The notes: generated by a model from the letters alone, not told the origin. A DNA stretch of 5,677 nt from Waddliaceae bacterium (GCA_007124415.1 SLFE01000040.1:1-5677); one strand, 5' to 3'; shown: positions 1-5,677, numbered from the stretch's first letter. Translations and numbers: made by a program.

Positions 1-2
1 AG

Positions 3-1436
3 CTGAATCGAGGGATCAAACCCGATTTTCTGTCCGAGACCCAGCATATCCGCGAAGACGCCACGTGGGTTGTGGCCGAGACGCCGCAGGATCTGCAAAG
101 GCGGCGCGTCGAAATTACCGGACCCACAGAGCGGAAAATGCTGATCAACGCCTTAAACTCCGGCGCAGACGTCTTCATGGCCGACTGCGAAGATGCCAAC
201 TCCCCTACATGGGACAATATGGTTCAGGGGCAGATCAATTTGCGCGACGCGGTGAATGAGACAGTCTCCTTCACCAATCCCGACGGCAAAAAGTACACGC
301 TCAACGACGACCACGCCGTGCTGCTCGTCAGGCCGAGAGGCTGGCATCTCAATGAAAAGCACGTCCTGATCGACGGCAAGGAAATTTCTGGTTCACTGTT
401 TGATTTCGGGCTCTACTTTTTTCACAACGCGCGAAACCTCATCGATAAAGGGTCAGGCCCCTACTTTTACCTGCCGAAGCTCGAAAGCCACCTGGAAGCC
501 AGGCTATGGAACGAAGTCTTTGTCTTCGCCCAGGAAGAGTTGGACATCCCCCATGGAACGATACGGGCGACAGTGCTTATCGAGACCATACTCGCCGCCT
601 TCGAAATGGAAGAGATCCTCTATGAGCTTCGCCACCACTCGGCAGGCCTCAACGCGGGGCGATGGGATTACATTTTCAGCGTCATCAAAAAATTCCGCAG
701 GCAGGACTTCTGCCTCCCCGACCGCGACCAGATCACCATGACCGTCCCTTTCATGAGAGCCTATACAGAACTCCTCGTAAAAACCTGTCACAAGCGGGCC
801 GCCCATGCCATGGGAGGCATGGCCGCCTTTATCCCGAACCGAAAAGATCCGGAAGTGACCGAAAAAGCCTTGAGAAAAGTCCGTGAGGACAAGCTCCGCG
901 AAGCCAAGGACGGCTTCGACGGCACATGGGTCGCCCACCCGGACCTCGTCCCCGTGGCCATGGAGATTTTCGACAAGCAGCTCGGGAAAAAACCCAACCA
1001 GAAAGAGCGCCTCAGAGACGATGTCACAGTGACCGCTTATGAGCTGCTGGACTTCGACATTCCCGGAGGGTACATGAGCGAAGAGGGCTTGCGCCACAAC
1101 ATCAACGTCGGCCTTCAATACATCGCCTCATGGCTTCGGGGAACAGGGGCCGCCGCCATCTACAACCTCATGGAAGACGCCGCCACAGCGGAAATTTCCC
1201 GCGCGCAAGTGTGGCAGTGGATCGTCAACCAGGCCAAATTGGATAACGGAACGTTCGTGAGCAAAGAACAAGTCCAAAAATTAATCGGCGAAGAGCTGGA
1301 AAAAATCAAAAAACTTTATGGACAGCACTTTGACGAAAACAACTTTAACAAGGCCAGGGAAGTGTTCGAGAAGCTTGCCTTTGCCGATAAATTTATCGAG
1401 TTTCTCACTCTGATCGCCTATAAGGAGCTGCCATAA
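3..1436 (+). CDS. aceB: Malate synthase A (glyoxylate shunt), 5'-truncated by window edge
   Basis: Condenses glyoxylate with acetyl-CoA and water to malate plus CoA, the second step of the glyoxylate shunt, in the cytoplasm. The frame is open from base 3 and the first visible residues are LNRGIKPDF, so the true start lies upstream. The GTG at 72 is an internal Val. There are 477 visible residues; E. coli AceB is about 533, so roughly 55 N-terminal residues are missing. In visible numbering, clear family blocks are DLQRRRVEITGPTERKM (30-46), the LVRPRG Arg block (108-113), KGSGPYFYLPK (149-159), LIETILAAFEMEEI with the putative metal-binding Glu194, the signature GLNAGRWDYIF (215-225) with Asp222, TCHKRAAHAMGGMAAFIP (261-278), and LMEDAATAEISR (389-400) whose Asp392 matches the catalytic base. 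The residue after Arg210 in the signature is His rather than the usual acidic/amide residue. It is followed with no gap by aceA, so the two are co-transcribed. Identification is near certain; only the start is unseen. Confidence 0.97.
   Translation: MNRGIKPDFLSETQHIREDATWVVAETPQDLQRRRVEITGPTERKMLINALNSGADVFMADCEDANSPTWDNMVQGQINLRDAVNETVSFTNPDGKKYTLNDDHAVLLVRPRGWHLNEKHVLIDGKEISGSLFDFGLYFFHNARNLIDKGSGPYFYLPKLESHLEARLWNEVFVFAQEELDIPHGTIRATVLIETILAAFEMEEILYELRHHSAGLNAGRWDYIFSVIKKFRRQDFCLPDRDQITMTVPFMRAYTELLVKTCHKRAAHAMGGMAAFIPNRKDPEVTEKALRKVREDKLREAKDGFDGTWVAHPDLVPVAMEIFDKQLGKKPNQKERLRDDVTVTAYELLDFDIPGGYMSEEGLRHNINVGLQYIASWLRGTGAAAIYNLMEDAATAEISRAQVWQWIVNQAKLDNGTFVSKEQVQKLIGEELEKIKKLYGQHFDENNFNKAREVFEKLAFADKFIEFLTLIAYKELP
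1422..1427 (+). promoter_or_regulatory. Ribosome-binding site of aceA inside the aceB 3' end
   Basis: AAGGAG lies 9 bases before the ATG at 1437, an ideal Shine-Dalgarno spacing. It is located within the last codons of malate synthase (Lys-Glu-Leu). This supports ATG 1437 as the true start and allows independent as well as coupled initiation of aceA. Confidence 0.8.
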
Positions 1437-2717
1437 ATGTACACAGAAGAAGATATCAAAAAACTTGCCAATGAATGGAAAACAGCCCCCCGCTGGAAGG
1501 GCATCAACCGCCCCTACGGCGCCGAGGAAGTGGTCAAACTCAGAGGCTCGCTCACAATTGATTATCCGATAGCCCGCATGGGCGCGGAAAAGCTGTGGGA
1601 GCTTCTCAGCGATGAGCCCTTTATCCGGTCGCTTGGCGCTATGACAGGACTGCAGGCTGTGCAGCAAGTGCAGGCAGGACTCAAAGCGATCTATGTGAGC
1701 GGCTGGCAGATCGCCGCCGACGCCAACGACGCCATGCAGACCTATCCCGACCAGAGCCTCTACCCGACGTTAAGCGGCCCCCACCTCATCCACCGCATCG
1801 CAAACGCTCTTCGCAGAGCCGATCAGATCCAGCACATGGAAAACAATTCGCACATCGACTGGTTTGTTCCCATCGTCGCCGATGCCGAGGCCGGCTTCGG
1901 AGGCCCCTTGAACACCTTCGAGCTGGTCAAAGGCATGATCGAAGCGGGAGCTGCCGCCATACACCTCGAAGACCAGCTCTCCTCGCTAAAAAAATGCGGC
2001 CATATGGGGGGCAAAGTCCTCGTGCCCACAAACGAATGGATTGAAAAGCTGGCCACCTCGAGGCTTGCCGCCGACGTCATGAACATCCCCACCCTCATCA
2101 TCGCCCGAACCGACGCCCACTCCGCCCACCTCATCCGCTCCGGCTTTAACGAGATCGACAAGCCCTACCTCACCGGCGAACGTTCGAGAGAGGGGCACTG
2201 GTTCATCAAAGGCGGCGTCCCTTACGCGATCGAAAGGGGCCTTGCCGCAGCTCCCTACTGCGACATCATCTGGTGCGAAACCCCGACCCCGGACCTAAAA
2301 GAGGCCGAAGAGTTTGCCGAAGGCATCCACGAAAAGTATCCCGGAAAATGGCTTGCCTACAACTGCTCGCCCTCGTTCAACTGGAAAGCCAACCTAGACG
2401 ACAAAGAGATCGCCCACTTCCAGGAGAAGCTCGGCGAGATGGGCTACAAATACCAGTTTGTCACCCTTGCCGGATTCCATACATTAAACGCAAGCATGTT
2501 CGACCTGGCCCACAACTACGCCAAGTCGGGCATGGCTGCCTACTCCAAATTCCAGCAGCACGAGTTCAAGCTCCAAAGCGAAGCGGGCTTTACGGCGATC
2601 AAGCACCAGAAATTTGTCGGCACCGGCTACTACGACGAGGTACAAAACACCATCGCCGGCCACAAAGTCTCGACAGGAGCCCTCGCCGGCTCGACGGAAG
2701 AGAGTCAGTTCAGTTAA
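1437..2717 (+). CDS. aceA: Isocitrate lyase (glyoxylate shunt), complete
   Basis: Cleaves isocitrate to succinate and glyoxylate, the committing step of the glyoxylate shunt; it is a cytoplasmic Mg-dependent TIM-barrel enzyme, normally a homotetramer. The protein has 426 residues against about 434 in E. coli. Visible family blocks: RPYGAEEVVKLRGS (25-38), SGWQIAADAN (88-97), YPDQSLYP (103-110), the metal-binding segment IVADAEAGFGG (146-156, Asp149), the catalytic signature KKCGHMGGKVLVPT (185-198) with active-site Cys187, IIARTDAHSA (221-230), the substrate loop NCSPSFNW (309-316), TLAGFHTLN (343-351), and the C-terminal lid ending STEESQFS. All expected catalytic residues are present. ATG 1437 directly abuts the aceB stop (1434-1436) and has an AAGGAG site 9 bases upstream. 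No isocitrate dehydrogenase kinase/phosphatase gene (aceK) follows, unlike E. coli aceBAK; a 203-base gap and an efflux operon follow instead. Confidence 0.98.
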   Translation: MYTEEDIKKLANEWKTAPRWKGINRPYGAEEVVKLRGSLTIDYPIARMGAEKLWELLSDEPFIRSLGAMTGLQAVQQVQAGLKAIYVSGWQIAADANDAMQTYPDQSLYPTLSGPHLIHRIANALRRADQIQHMENNSHIDWFVPIVADAEAGFGGPLNTFELVKGMIEAGAAAIHLEDQLSSLKKCGHMGGKVLVPTNEWIEKLATSRLAADVMNIPTLIIARTDAHSAHLIRSGFNEIDKPYLTGERSREGHWFIKGGVPYAIERGLAAAPYCDIIWCETPTPDLKEAEEFAEGIHEKYPGKWLAYNCSPSFNWKANLDDKEIAHFQEKLGEMGYKYQFVTLAGFHTLNASMFDLAHNYAKSGMAAYSKFQQHEFKLQSEAGFTAIKHQKFVGTGYYDEVQNTIAGHKVSTGALAGSTEESQFS

Positions 2718-2730
2718 CGCGTTATGGACA

Positions 2731-2755
2731 AGGTTCGACTTTGCAGAACCTCTGC
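2731..2755 (+). terminator. Possible weak terminator: two overlapping hairpins after aceA
   Basis: Fourteen bases after the aceA stop, AGGTTC (2731-2736) can pair with GAACCT (2746-2751). Alternatively GCAGA (2743-2747) can pair with TCTGC (2751-2755). The two stems share bases and exclude each other. The following sequence (CAATTCTTAATAG) is AT-rich but has no real T-run, so this is at best a weak or Rho-assisted end. The location between two functionally distinct operons is the main argument for it. Confidence 0.25.
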
Positions 2756-2824
2756 CAATTCTTAATAGTCATTTCGCAGGCAAGAAGGATCTAAAATCTC
2801 CCAGCAATGATGACTTTTTCCTAC

Positions 2825-2840
2825 TTTCATATTAATGAAA
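2825..2840. repeat. Operator-like inverted repeat upstream of the efflux operon
   Basis: TTTCAT and ATGAAA (2825-2830 and 2835-2840) form a perfect 6-bp inverted repeat around ATTA. It lies about 80 bases upstream of the TolC-like gene in AT-rich DNA and could bind a dimeric regulator. Short AT-rich palindromes are common by chance, so function is only inferred. No regulator gene is visible in the window. Confidence 0.25.
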
Positions 2841-2845
2841 CTATC

Positions 2846-2896
2846 TTTTTTAAAAAAATGCAAAATGTTGCAATTTCATTACCTTTTTGCTAGCTT
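2846..2896 (+). promoter_or_regulatory. Candidate sigma70-type promoter with A/T tract for the efflux operon
   Basis: TTGCAA (2868-2873) as -35, then 17 bases, then TAGCTT (2891-2896) as -10, preceded by TG one base away (extended -10, TGCTAGCTT). A T6A7 run (2846-2858) falls at about -57 to -45 relative to the expected start near 2903, where an UP element would lie. The -35 overlaps a TGCAA/TTGCA inverted repeat (2859-2863 and 2868-2872), a possible repressor site. The -10 matches only three consensus positions and the leader would be only about 18 bases, so the call is tentative. Confidence 0.4.
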
Positions 2897-2903
2897 CCAA
2901 TTC

Positions 2904-2908
2904 AGGAG
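2904..2908 (+). promoter_or_regulatory. Ribosome-binding site of the TolC-like gene
   Basis: AGGAG lies 12 bases before ATG 2921. The spacing is longer than the usual optimum but acceptable. It supports this start, which also places a good signal peptide at the N-terminus. Confidence 0.6.
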
Positions 2909-2920
2909 AATCTGTCCTGT

Positions 2921-4354
2921 ATGCCGTTTAACAAATTTTTCTTTCTTTTCGCCGCTTTTTTTTACCTGCAATGCCTGCATGCCGGCAACTGCACCCTTCA
3001 CGGTCTGACCCTCAAGGATGCCGAGTGCATCGCGATGGAAAACAACAACGACATCAAAACGCTTCAGCAGCTTGTGGGAAAAGCTATAGAAGGACGTCTT
3101 GAGGCAGTCTCCAAGTGGTTTCCCGAAATCGTCCTGATCAGCGCCGGCTACAAGACCGAAAAGCGAGATGCGTTCACAGGGGTGCACAGCGCCTTCCTCA
3201 GTCAGTTCAATGTCACCCAAGCGCTTTTTTCCACAGAAAAGTTCTTTAACTTGCGCATCTCGTCGCTGACCGTGCAGCAGCTCAAGCTTCTTCTGCAGGC
3301 GATTACAATCGATGTGCTCTACGAGCTGAGGACAGCCTACTACCGCGTCGTGCTCGACTGCCTCAATATTGAAACCGCCAAAACCAACATCGATCTTTTT
3401 TCAGACCTTGCCGAAATGCAAGAGAGCAAACACCGAATCGGAACGTCCATCCTCCTTAATGTGAACCAAAGCCTTGTGAACGCCGCCAACGCCACCAAGG
3501 ACTACTACGATGCGGTCAAGCAGCTGAAAATCGACAGGGACAACCTGGTCCGGATTCTCGGCTACGACCCCGGAACTGTCGATCTGGCGATCGCTGAAGA
3601 AGAAATCCCAATTATGTCCATCCCCGAGCTCTCCGCCAAGGTGGAAAAAGCGGGTCAAGTTTTCACAGGCAACGGCGGCGGCCTTATTTTCAAAAAGGGA
3701 TTTCCTGAAACTCAGGAAATCCTGATGAACAACCTCTTTACCGGCAATGAGATCTCATGCTGGGAAAACCTGGCCATCGCCTACAGGCCGACCCTCCGCT
3801 CCCAAGCCGCCAACGTCAAAATCGCCTCAGAAGTTGTCGGCAAAAAACAGGGCGAATATCTGCCGGAGGTGAACCTGGAGTTCAACTACGGCGGCTATCC
3901 CACAAAAATGCTCGACAATCCTTCGGGCAGTTTTTTCAACCAGAACTTCGACTGGGGCATAGGCTATCGGGTTAACTGGCTGCTCTTTGACGGTTTCGGG
4001 CGCGAGCACCGCATCCGCGCGGCAAGGCACGAAAAGCGGGCCCGGCAGTTCGAATATAACAAGGCGGTGCAGGCAGCCTATGCCGACGTGAGGCGGCAAA
4101 TTTTTGACATTGAAGACTCTGTGGCCAATTATGTCACGTCGATCTCGAGCGTCAAACTCGCCGAAGAGACGGTGCGGCTTGCGAAAAACTCTCTGGACAT
4201 CGGCTATATCAATGTTTTCGACTATCAAATTGTTGTCGACGGCTTTGTTCAAGCCATGTATACAAGGGACGAGGCAAAATTCGATTTGATCAAGGGCTAT
4301 TTCGGGCTGATCCACGCCTCAGGGGCCGACCTTATTGGCGGATGCGTGAAGTGA
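2921..4354 (+). CDS. TolC-family outer-membrane efflux channel protein
   Basis: Outer-membrane component of a tripartite export pump: a trimeric beta-barrel plus long periplasmic alpha-helical tunnel. It has 477 residues (E. coli TolC precursor is about 493). Residues 1-21 are a signal peptide: Lys5, a Phe-rich hydrophobic stretch, probable cleavage after LHA. The internal duplication typical of the family is visible: QFNVTQALFS (95-104) in the first half corresponds to YRVNWLLFDGFGR (349-361) in the second, each followed by a helix starting with basic residues. LVRILGYDPG (209-218) ends the first half, AYRPTLRSQAANVK (287-300) opens the second, and GEYLPEVNLEFNYGG (311-325) leads into a strand. 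The linker between halves (about 214-286) looks some 30-40 residues longer than in E. coli TolC and carries a DNA hairpin (3698-3722). FTGN occurs twice in it (248-251, 273-276). It is the first gene of an operon with the adaptor and MFS genes that follow. The family is certain; the pump's substrates cannot be read from sequence. Confidence 0.93.
   Translation: MPFNKFFFLFAAFFYLQCLHAGNCTLHGLTLKDAECIAMENNNDIKTLQQLVGKAIEGRLEAVSKWFPEIVLISAGYKTEKRDAFTGVHSAFLSQFNVTQALFSTEKFFNLRISSLTVQQLKLLLQAITIDVLYELRTAYYRVVLDCLNIETAKTNIDLFSDLAEMQESKHRIGTSILLNVNQSLVNAANATKDYYDAVKQLKIDRDNLVRILGYDPGTVDLAIAEEEIPIMSIPELSAKVEKAGQVFTGNGGGLIFKKGFPETQEILMNNLFTGNEISCWENLAIAYRPTLRSQAANVKIASEVVGKKQGEYLPEVNLEFNYGGYPTKMLDNPSGSFFNQNFDWGIGYRVNWLLFDGFGREHRIRAARHEKRARQFEYNKAVQAAYADVRRQIFDIEDSVANYVTSISSVKLAEETVRLAKNSLDIGYINVFDYQIVVDGFVQAMYTRDEAKFDLIKGYFGLIHASGADLIGGCVK
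3698..3722. repeat. Perfect 11-bp inverted repeat (hairpin) inside the TolC-like gene
   Basis: GGATTTCCTGA (3698-3708) and TCAGGAAATCC (3712-3722) are exact reverse complements separated by AAC. A G-T pair can extend the stem by one. It covers codons 260-268 (GFPETQEIL) in the inter-half linker. On the minus strand the stem is followed by CTTTTTGAAAATAAG, so it has the layout of an intrinsic terminator for antisense transcription; on the + strand no T-run follows. It could instead be a relic of a small palindromic insertion. The repeat itself is certain; its role is not. Confidence 0.85.
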
Positions 4355-5286
4355 TGGACGAACAAGCAAAAAAACCGTCGTACACGATTCATTTCGTCGT
4401 CACTCTTGCGGCGATTCTTGCAAGCGCGCTTGTCATTGCCGGCTTGTTCTGGGCGCTTTCATGGCGCCACTATGTCTGGACCAACAACGCCAATATCGAA
4501 GCCTACGGCTCGGACCTGGGAGCCAATGTCACCGAAAGGGTCACCGGTATTTTTGCCGACGAGGGCGACCTTGTCAAGCAAGGTGATCTTCTGGTGCTTC
4601 TCGAAAACAATGTCCCCCTTGCGGAAAAGGCCAAAGCCGAAGCGGAAATTCAATCAATCGAACAGCAGATTAAAGTCAGGCAGGCCCAGTACGAAAAAGT
4701 CAGAAACGACTACATCCGCGCCGAAGAAGGGATCGCCGATGAGGTGATCTCCGCCCAAGAGTTCGACCACAGGGAAAAAGACTACCAAATGGCCGATGCC
4801 GAACTGAAACTTGCCTATGCCAACCTCGATCTTGCCAAACGAAGGCTCGAGGCGGTCGAAGCCAAGCTCACCCATTACGCGATCTATGCTCCGGGCAACG
4901 GCATCGTCTCGAAACGGTGGATCTGGTTCGGCGATGTCACCTCCCCCGGGCAAAGCCTGCTGACAGTATTTGACCTCGACAACATCTGGGTGCTCGCCCG
5001 CGTGGAAGAGGAAAAAATCGAATCTGTCAGAATGGGCGCCGAAGTCTCGATCACTGTCGATGCCTATCCCGGCTGGCTTTTCAAGGGAAGAGTCTTTTCC
5101 ATCAACGGAGCGGCGGCCTCAAATTTTTCCCTCGTCCCCCAAAACAACGCCACAGGCAACTTCACCAAAGTCGCCCAGAGGATCCCGATCAAAATCTCGA
5201 TCGAAAGGCCGGATGATTTTCCTGAAGATAAACCCCTTTATCTATTCCCCGGAATGCAAGTTGAAGTATGGATCAAAAAAGCTTAA
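4354..5286 (+). CDS. EmrA/HlyD-type periplasmic adaptor (membrane fusion protein)
   Basis: Links the inner-membrane MFS transporter to the TolC-like channel across the periplasm. With the start at 4354 it has 310 residues: a short basic cytoplasmic tail, one membrane anchor (about 13-35), then TNNANIEA (43-50, equivalent to the TDDAYV-type block of EmrA), half-lipoyl segment NVTERVTGIFADEGDLVKQGDLLVLLE split over 58-84, a charged coiled-coil hairpin (about 86-172), second half-lipoyl YAIYAPGNGIVSKRW (175-189), then a barrel domain with NIWVLARVEE (210-219) and the EmrA-like LVPQNNATGNFTKVAQRIPI (260-279). E. coli EmrA is about 390 residues, so this hairpin and C-terminus are shorter. ATG 4354 forms TGATG with the stop of the preceding gene, indicating translational coupling. 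An in-frame ATG at 4342 would add MREV; neither start has a strong ribosome-binding site. The family is certain, the exact start less so. Confidence 0.92.
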   Translation: MDEQAKKPSYTIHFVVTLAAILASALVIAGLFWALSWRHYVWTNNANIEAYGSDLGANVTERVTGIFADEGDLVKQGDLLVLLENNVPLAEKAKAEAEIQSIEQQIKVRQAQYEKVRNDYIRAEEGIADEVISAQEFDHREKDYQMADAELKLAYANLDLAKRRLEAVEAKLTHYAIYAPGNGIVSKRWIWFGDVTSPGQSLLTVFDLDNIWVLARVEEEKIESVRMGAEVSITVDAYPGWLFKGRVFSINGAAASNFSLVPQNNATGNFTKVAQRIPIKISIERPDDFPEDKPLYLFPGMQVEVWIKKA

Positions 5287-5677
5287 CTAAATGGCATCCC
5301 TCTTTTTGTTATTTTCCCGAACACCCTTTTTGGAAATTCCTTGTGATCGCAAACCTCACCTACGGCGGAATGCTGGTGCTGACCGATCTGCTCGCCTCGG
5401 TGATCGTCATGCGTCAATACCAGGGCTTTTTGGAAGTCGACTACGACAAAGTCATCTGGACGGCGCGCGGTATCCTCTTTGTACTTGCGCTCTCTCCCTT
5501 GATCGCGCTTAGGCTGGCCAGAACCTACGGCTTTAAAACGATGTTTTTTTCCGGAGCCCTGATATTTTTAGCCGGCTCCGTTCTCTCGGCGTTTGCTCCC
5601 AACTACTACTCGTTCCTTGCCATGAGGCTCATCACCGCCTTCGGCGGAGGACTCATGCTCAGCCTCGGCATTCCCAT
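5268..5677 (+). CDS. MFS drug transporter of EmrB/DHA2 type, 3'-truncated by window edge
   Basis: Inner-membrane proton-driven exporter that would feed the adaptor and channel encoded just upstream. The frame is open from ATG 5268 to the end: 136 visible residues, starting MDQKSLTKWHPSF. Four hydrophobic segments are visible at about 24-47, 62-84, 92-110 and 116-136. Supporting marks are Asp40 in the first segment (the position of the conserved Asp in EmrB-type TM1), LARTYGFK (83-90) as a degenerate motif A between TM2 and TM3, and RLITAFGGGLMLSLGIP (120-136) with the motif-B Arg120 in TM4. EmrB-type proteins are about 510 residues, so roughly three quarters lie beyond the window. The start overlaps the adaptor gene by 19 bases. 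A later ATG (5370) would cut into TM1 and is unlikely. Family assignment rests on membrane pattern, motifs and operon position, since only the N-terminal part is visible. Confidence 0.83.
   Translation, partial: MDQKSLTKWHPSFCYFPEHPFWKFLVIANLTYGGMLVLTDLLASVIVMRQYQGFLEVDYDKVIWTARGILFVLALSPLIALRLARTYGFKTMFFSGALIFLAGSVLSAFAPNYYSFLAMRLITAFGGGLMLSLGIP

Noticed and set aside
72..74. GTG at 72 as the start of malate synthase
   Set aside because: The frame is open to the left edge and the upstream residues (LNRGIKPDF and onward) continue the malate synthase alignment, so this is an internal Val.
803..822. Inverted repeat CCATGCC/GGCATGG with a 6-base loop in aceB
   Set aside because: It encodes the conserved HAMGGMA block of malate synthase, so the repeat follows from the protein sequence and codon choice.
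504..1118. Long open frame on the minus strand opposite malate synthase (204 codons)
   Set aside because: It lies antisense to highly conserved aceB sequence, has no recognisable domain, and similar antisense frames occur opposite aceA and the TolC-like gene. It is a by-product of codon usage.
2614..2835. 73-codon + strand frame crossing the end of aceA into the gap
   Set aside because: Half of it overlaps aceA in another frame, the rest is AT-rich intergenic DNA, and there is no convincing ribosome-binding site or family match.
3827..4315. Minus-strand open frame of 162 codons opposite the TolC-like gene
   Set aside because: No recognisable protein features, and the + strand frame carries clear TolC-family motifs throughout the same bases.
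4568..4584. ACCTTG/CAAGGT inverted repeat in the adaptor gene
   Set aside because: Only 6 bp and within the conserved half-lipoyl segment DLVKQGD; expected by chance several times per window.
5291..5512. 73-codon + strand frame starting at ATG right after the adaptor stop
   Set aside because: Its product is Arg-rich and featureless after the first residues; the overlapping frame from 5268 encodes an MFS N-terminus with four membrane helices.
5552..5580. Inverted repeat CGGAGCC/GGCTCCG with a 15-base loop in the MFS gene
   Set aside because: The loop is long and the arms encode small residues of a membrane helix (SGA and AGS); likely chance.
1..5677. CRISPR arrays, tRNA or rRNA genes, insertion sequences, integrases, phage or toxin genes
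   Set aside because: No regularly spaced repeats, cloverleaf-like sequence, transposase motifs or terminal repeats were seen; nearly all bases are accounted for by five housekeeping or efflux genes.

Overview
The window reads as an ordinary chromosomal stretch of a Gram-negative (two-membrane) bacterium. The evidence is a TolC-family outer-membrane channel with a signal peptide, encoded with its periplasmic adaptor and inner-membrane transporter. Coding GC looks slightly above half by eye, while the one real intergenic gap is clearly AT-richer. All five genes are on the + strand and coding density is high. The species cannot be fixed from this sequence. The malate synthase and isocitrate lyase resemble the E. 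coli-type (AceB/AceA) proteins as I recall them. Several Gram-negative lineages with a glyoxylate shunt would fit, including Gammaproteobacteria and some environmental Chlamydiae.

Region 1 (1-2717) is the glyoxylate shunt. It holds malate synthase A (aceB, 5' end cut off by the window) followed without any spacer by a complete isocitrate lyase (aceA). The stop of aceB is directly followed by the start of aceA, and the aceA ribosome-binding site lies inside the end of aceB. AceA splits isocitrate to succinate and glyoxylate, and AceB condenses glyoxylate with acetyl-CoA to malate. Together they allow growth on acetate or fatty acids without loss of the two TCA-cycle CO2. No aceK follows.

Region 2 (2718-2920) is a 203-base AT-rich gap. 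It holds two weak alternative hairpins just after aceA, a small operator-like inverted repeat, a T6A7 tract and a plausible sigma70-type promoter with a ribosome-binding site for the next gene.

Region 3 (2921-5677) is a tripartite drug-efflux operon in the order outer-membrane channel, membrane-fusion protein, MFS transporter (TolC-EmrA-EmrB type). The genes overlap: TGATG between the first two and 19 bases between the second and third. The MFS gene runs off the right edge, and its true start (5268) lies inside the end of the adaptor gene. The three proteins would form a continuous conduit from the inner membrane to outside the cell.

The most unusual signal I found is a perfect 11-bp inverted repeat with a 3-base loop inside the TolC-like gene (3698-3722). 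It sits in a linker segment that looks longer than normal for the family and is flanked by a short repeated protein motif. On the minus strand it is followed by a T-rich stretch, so it also resembles an antisense terminator. I did not find a clearly new multi-gene system here.
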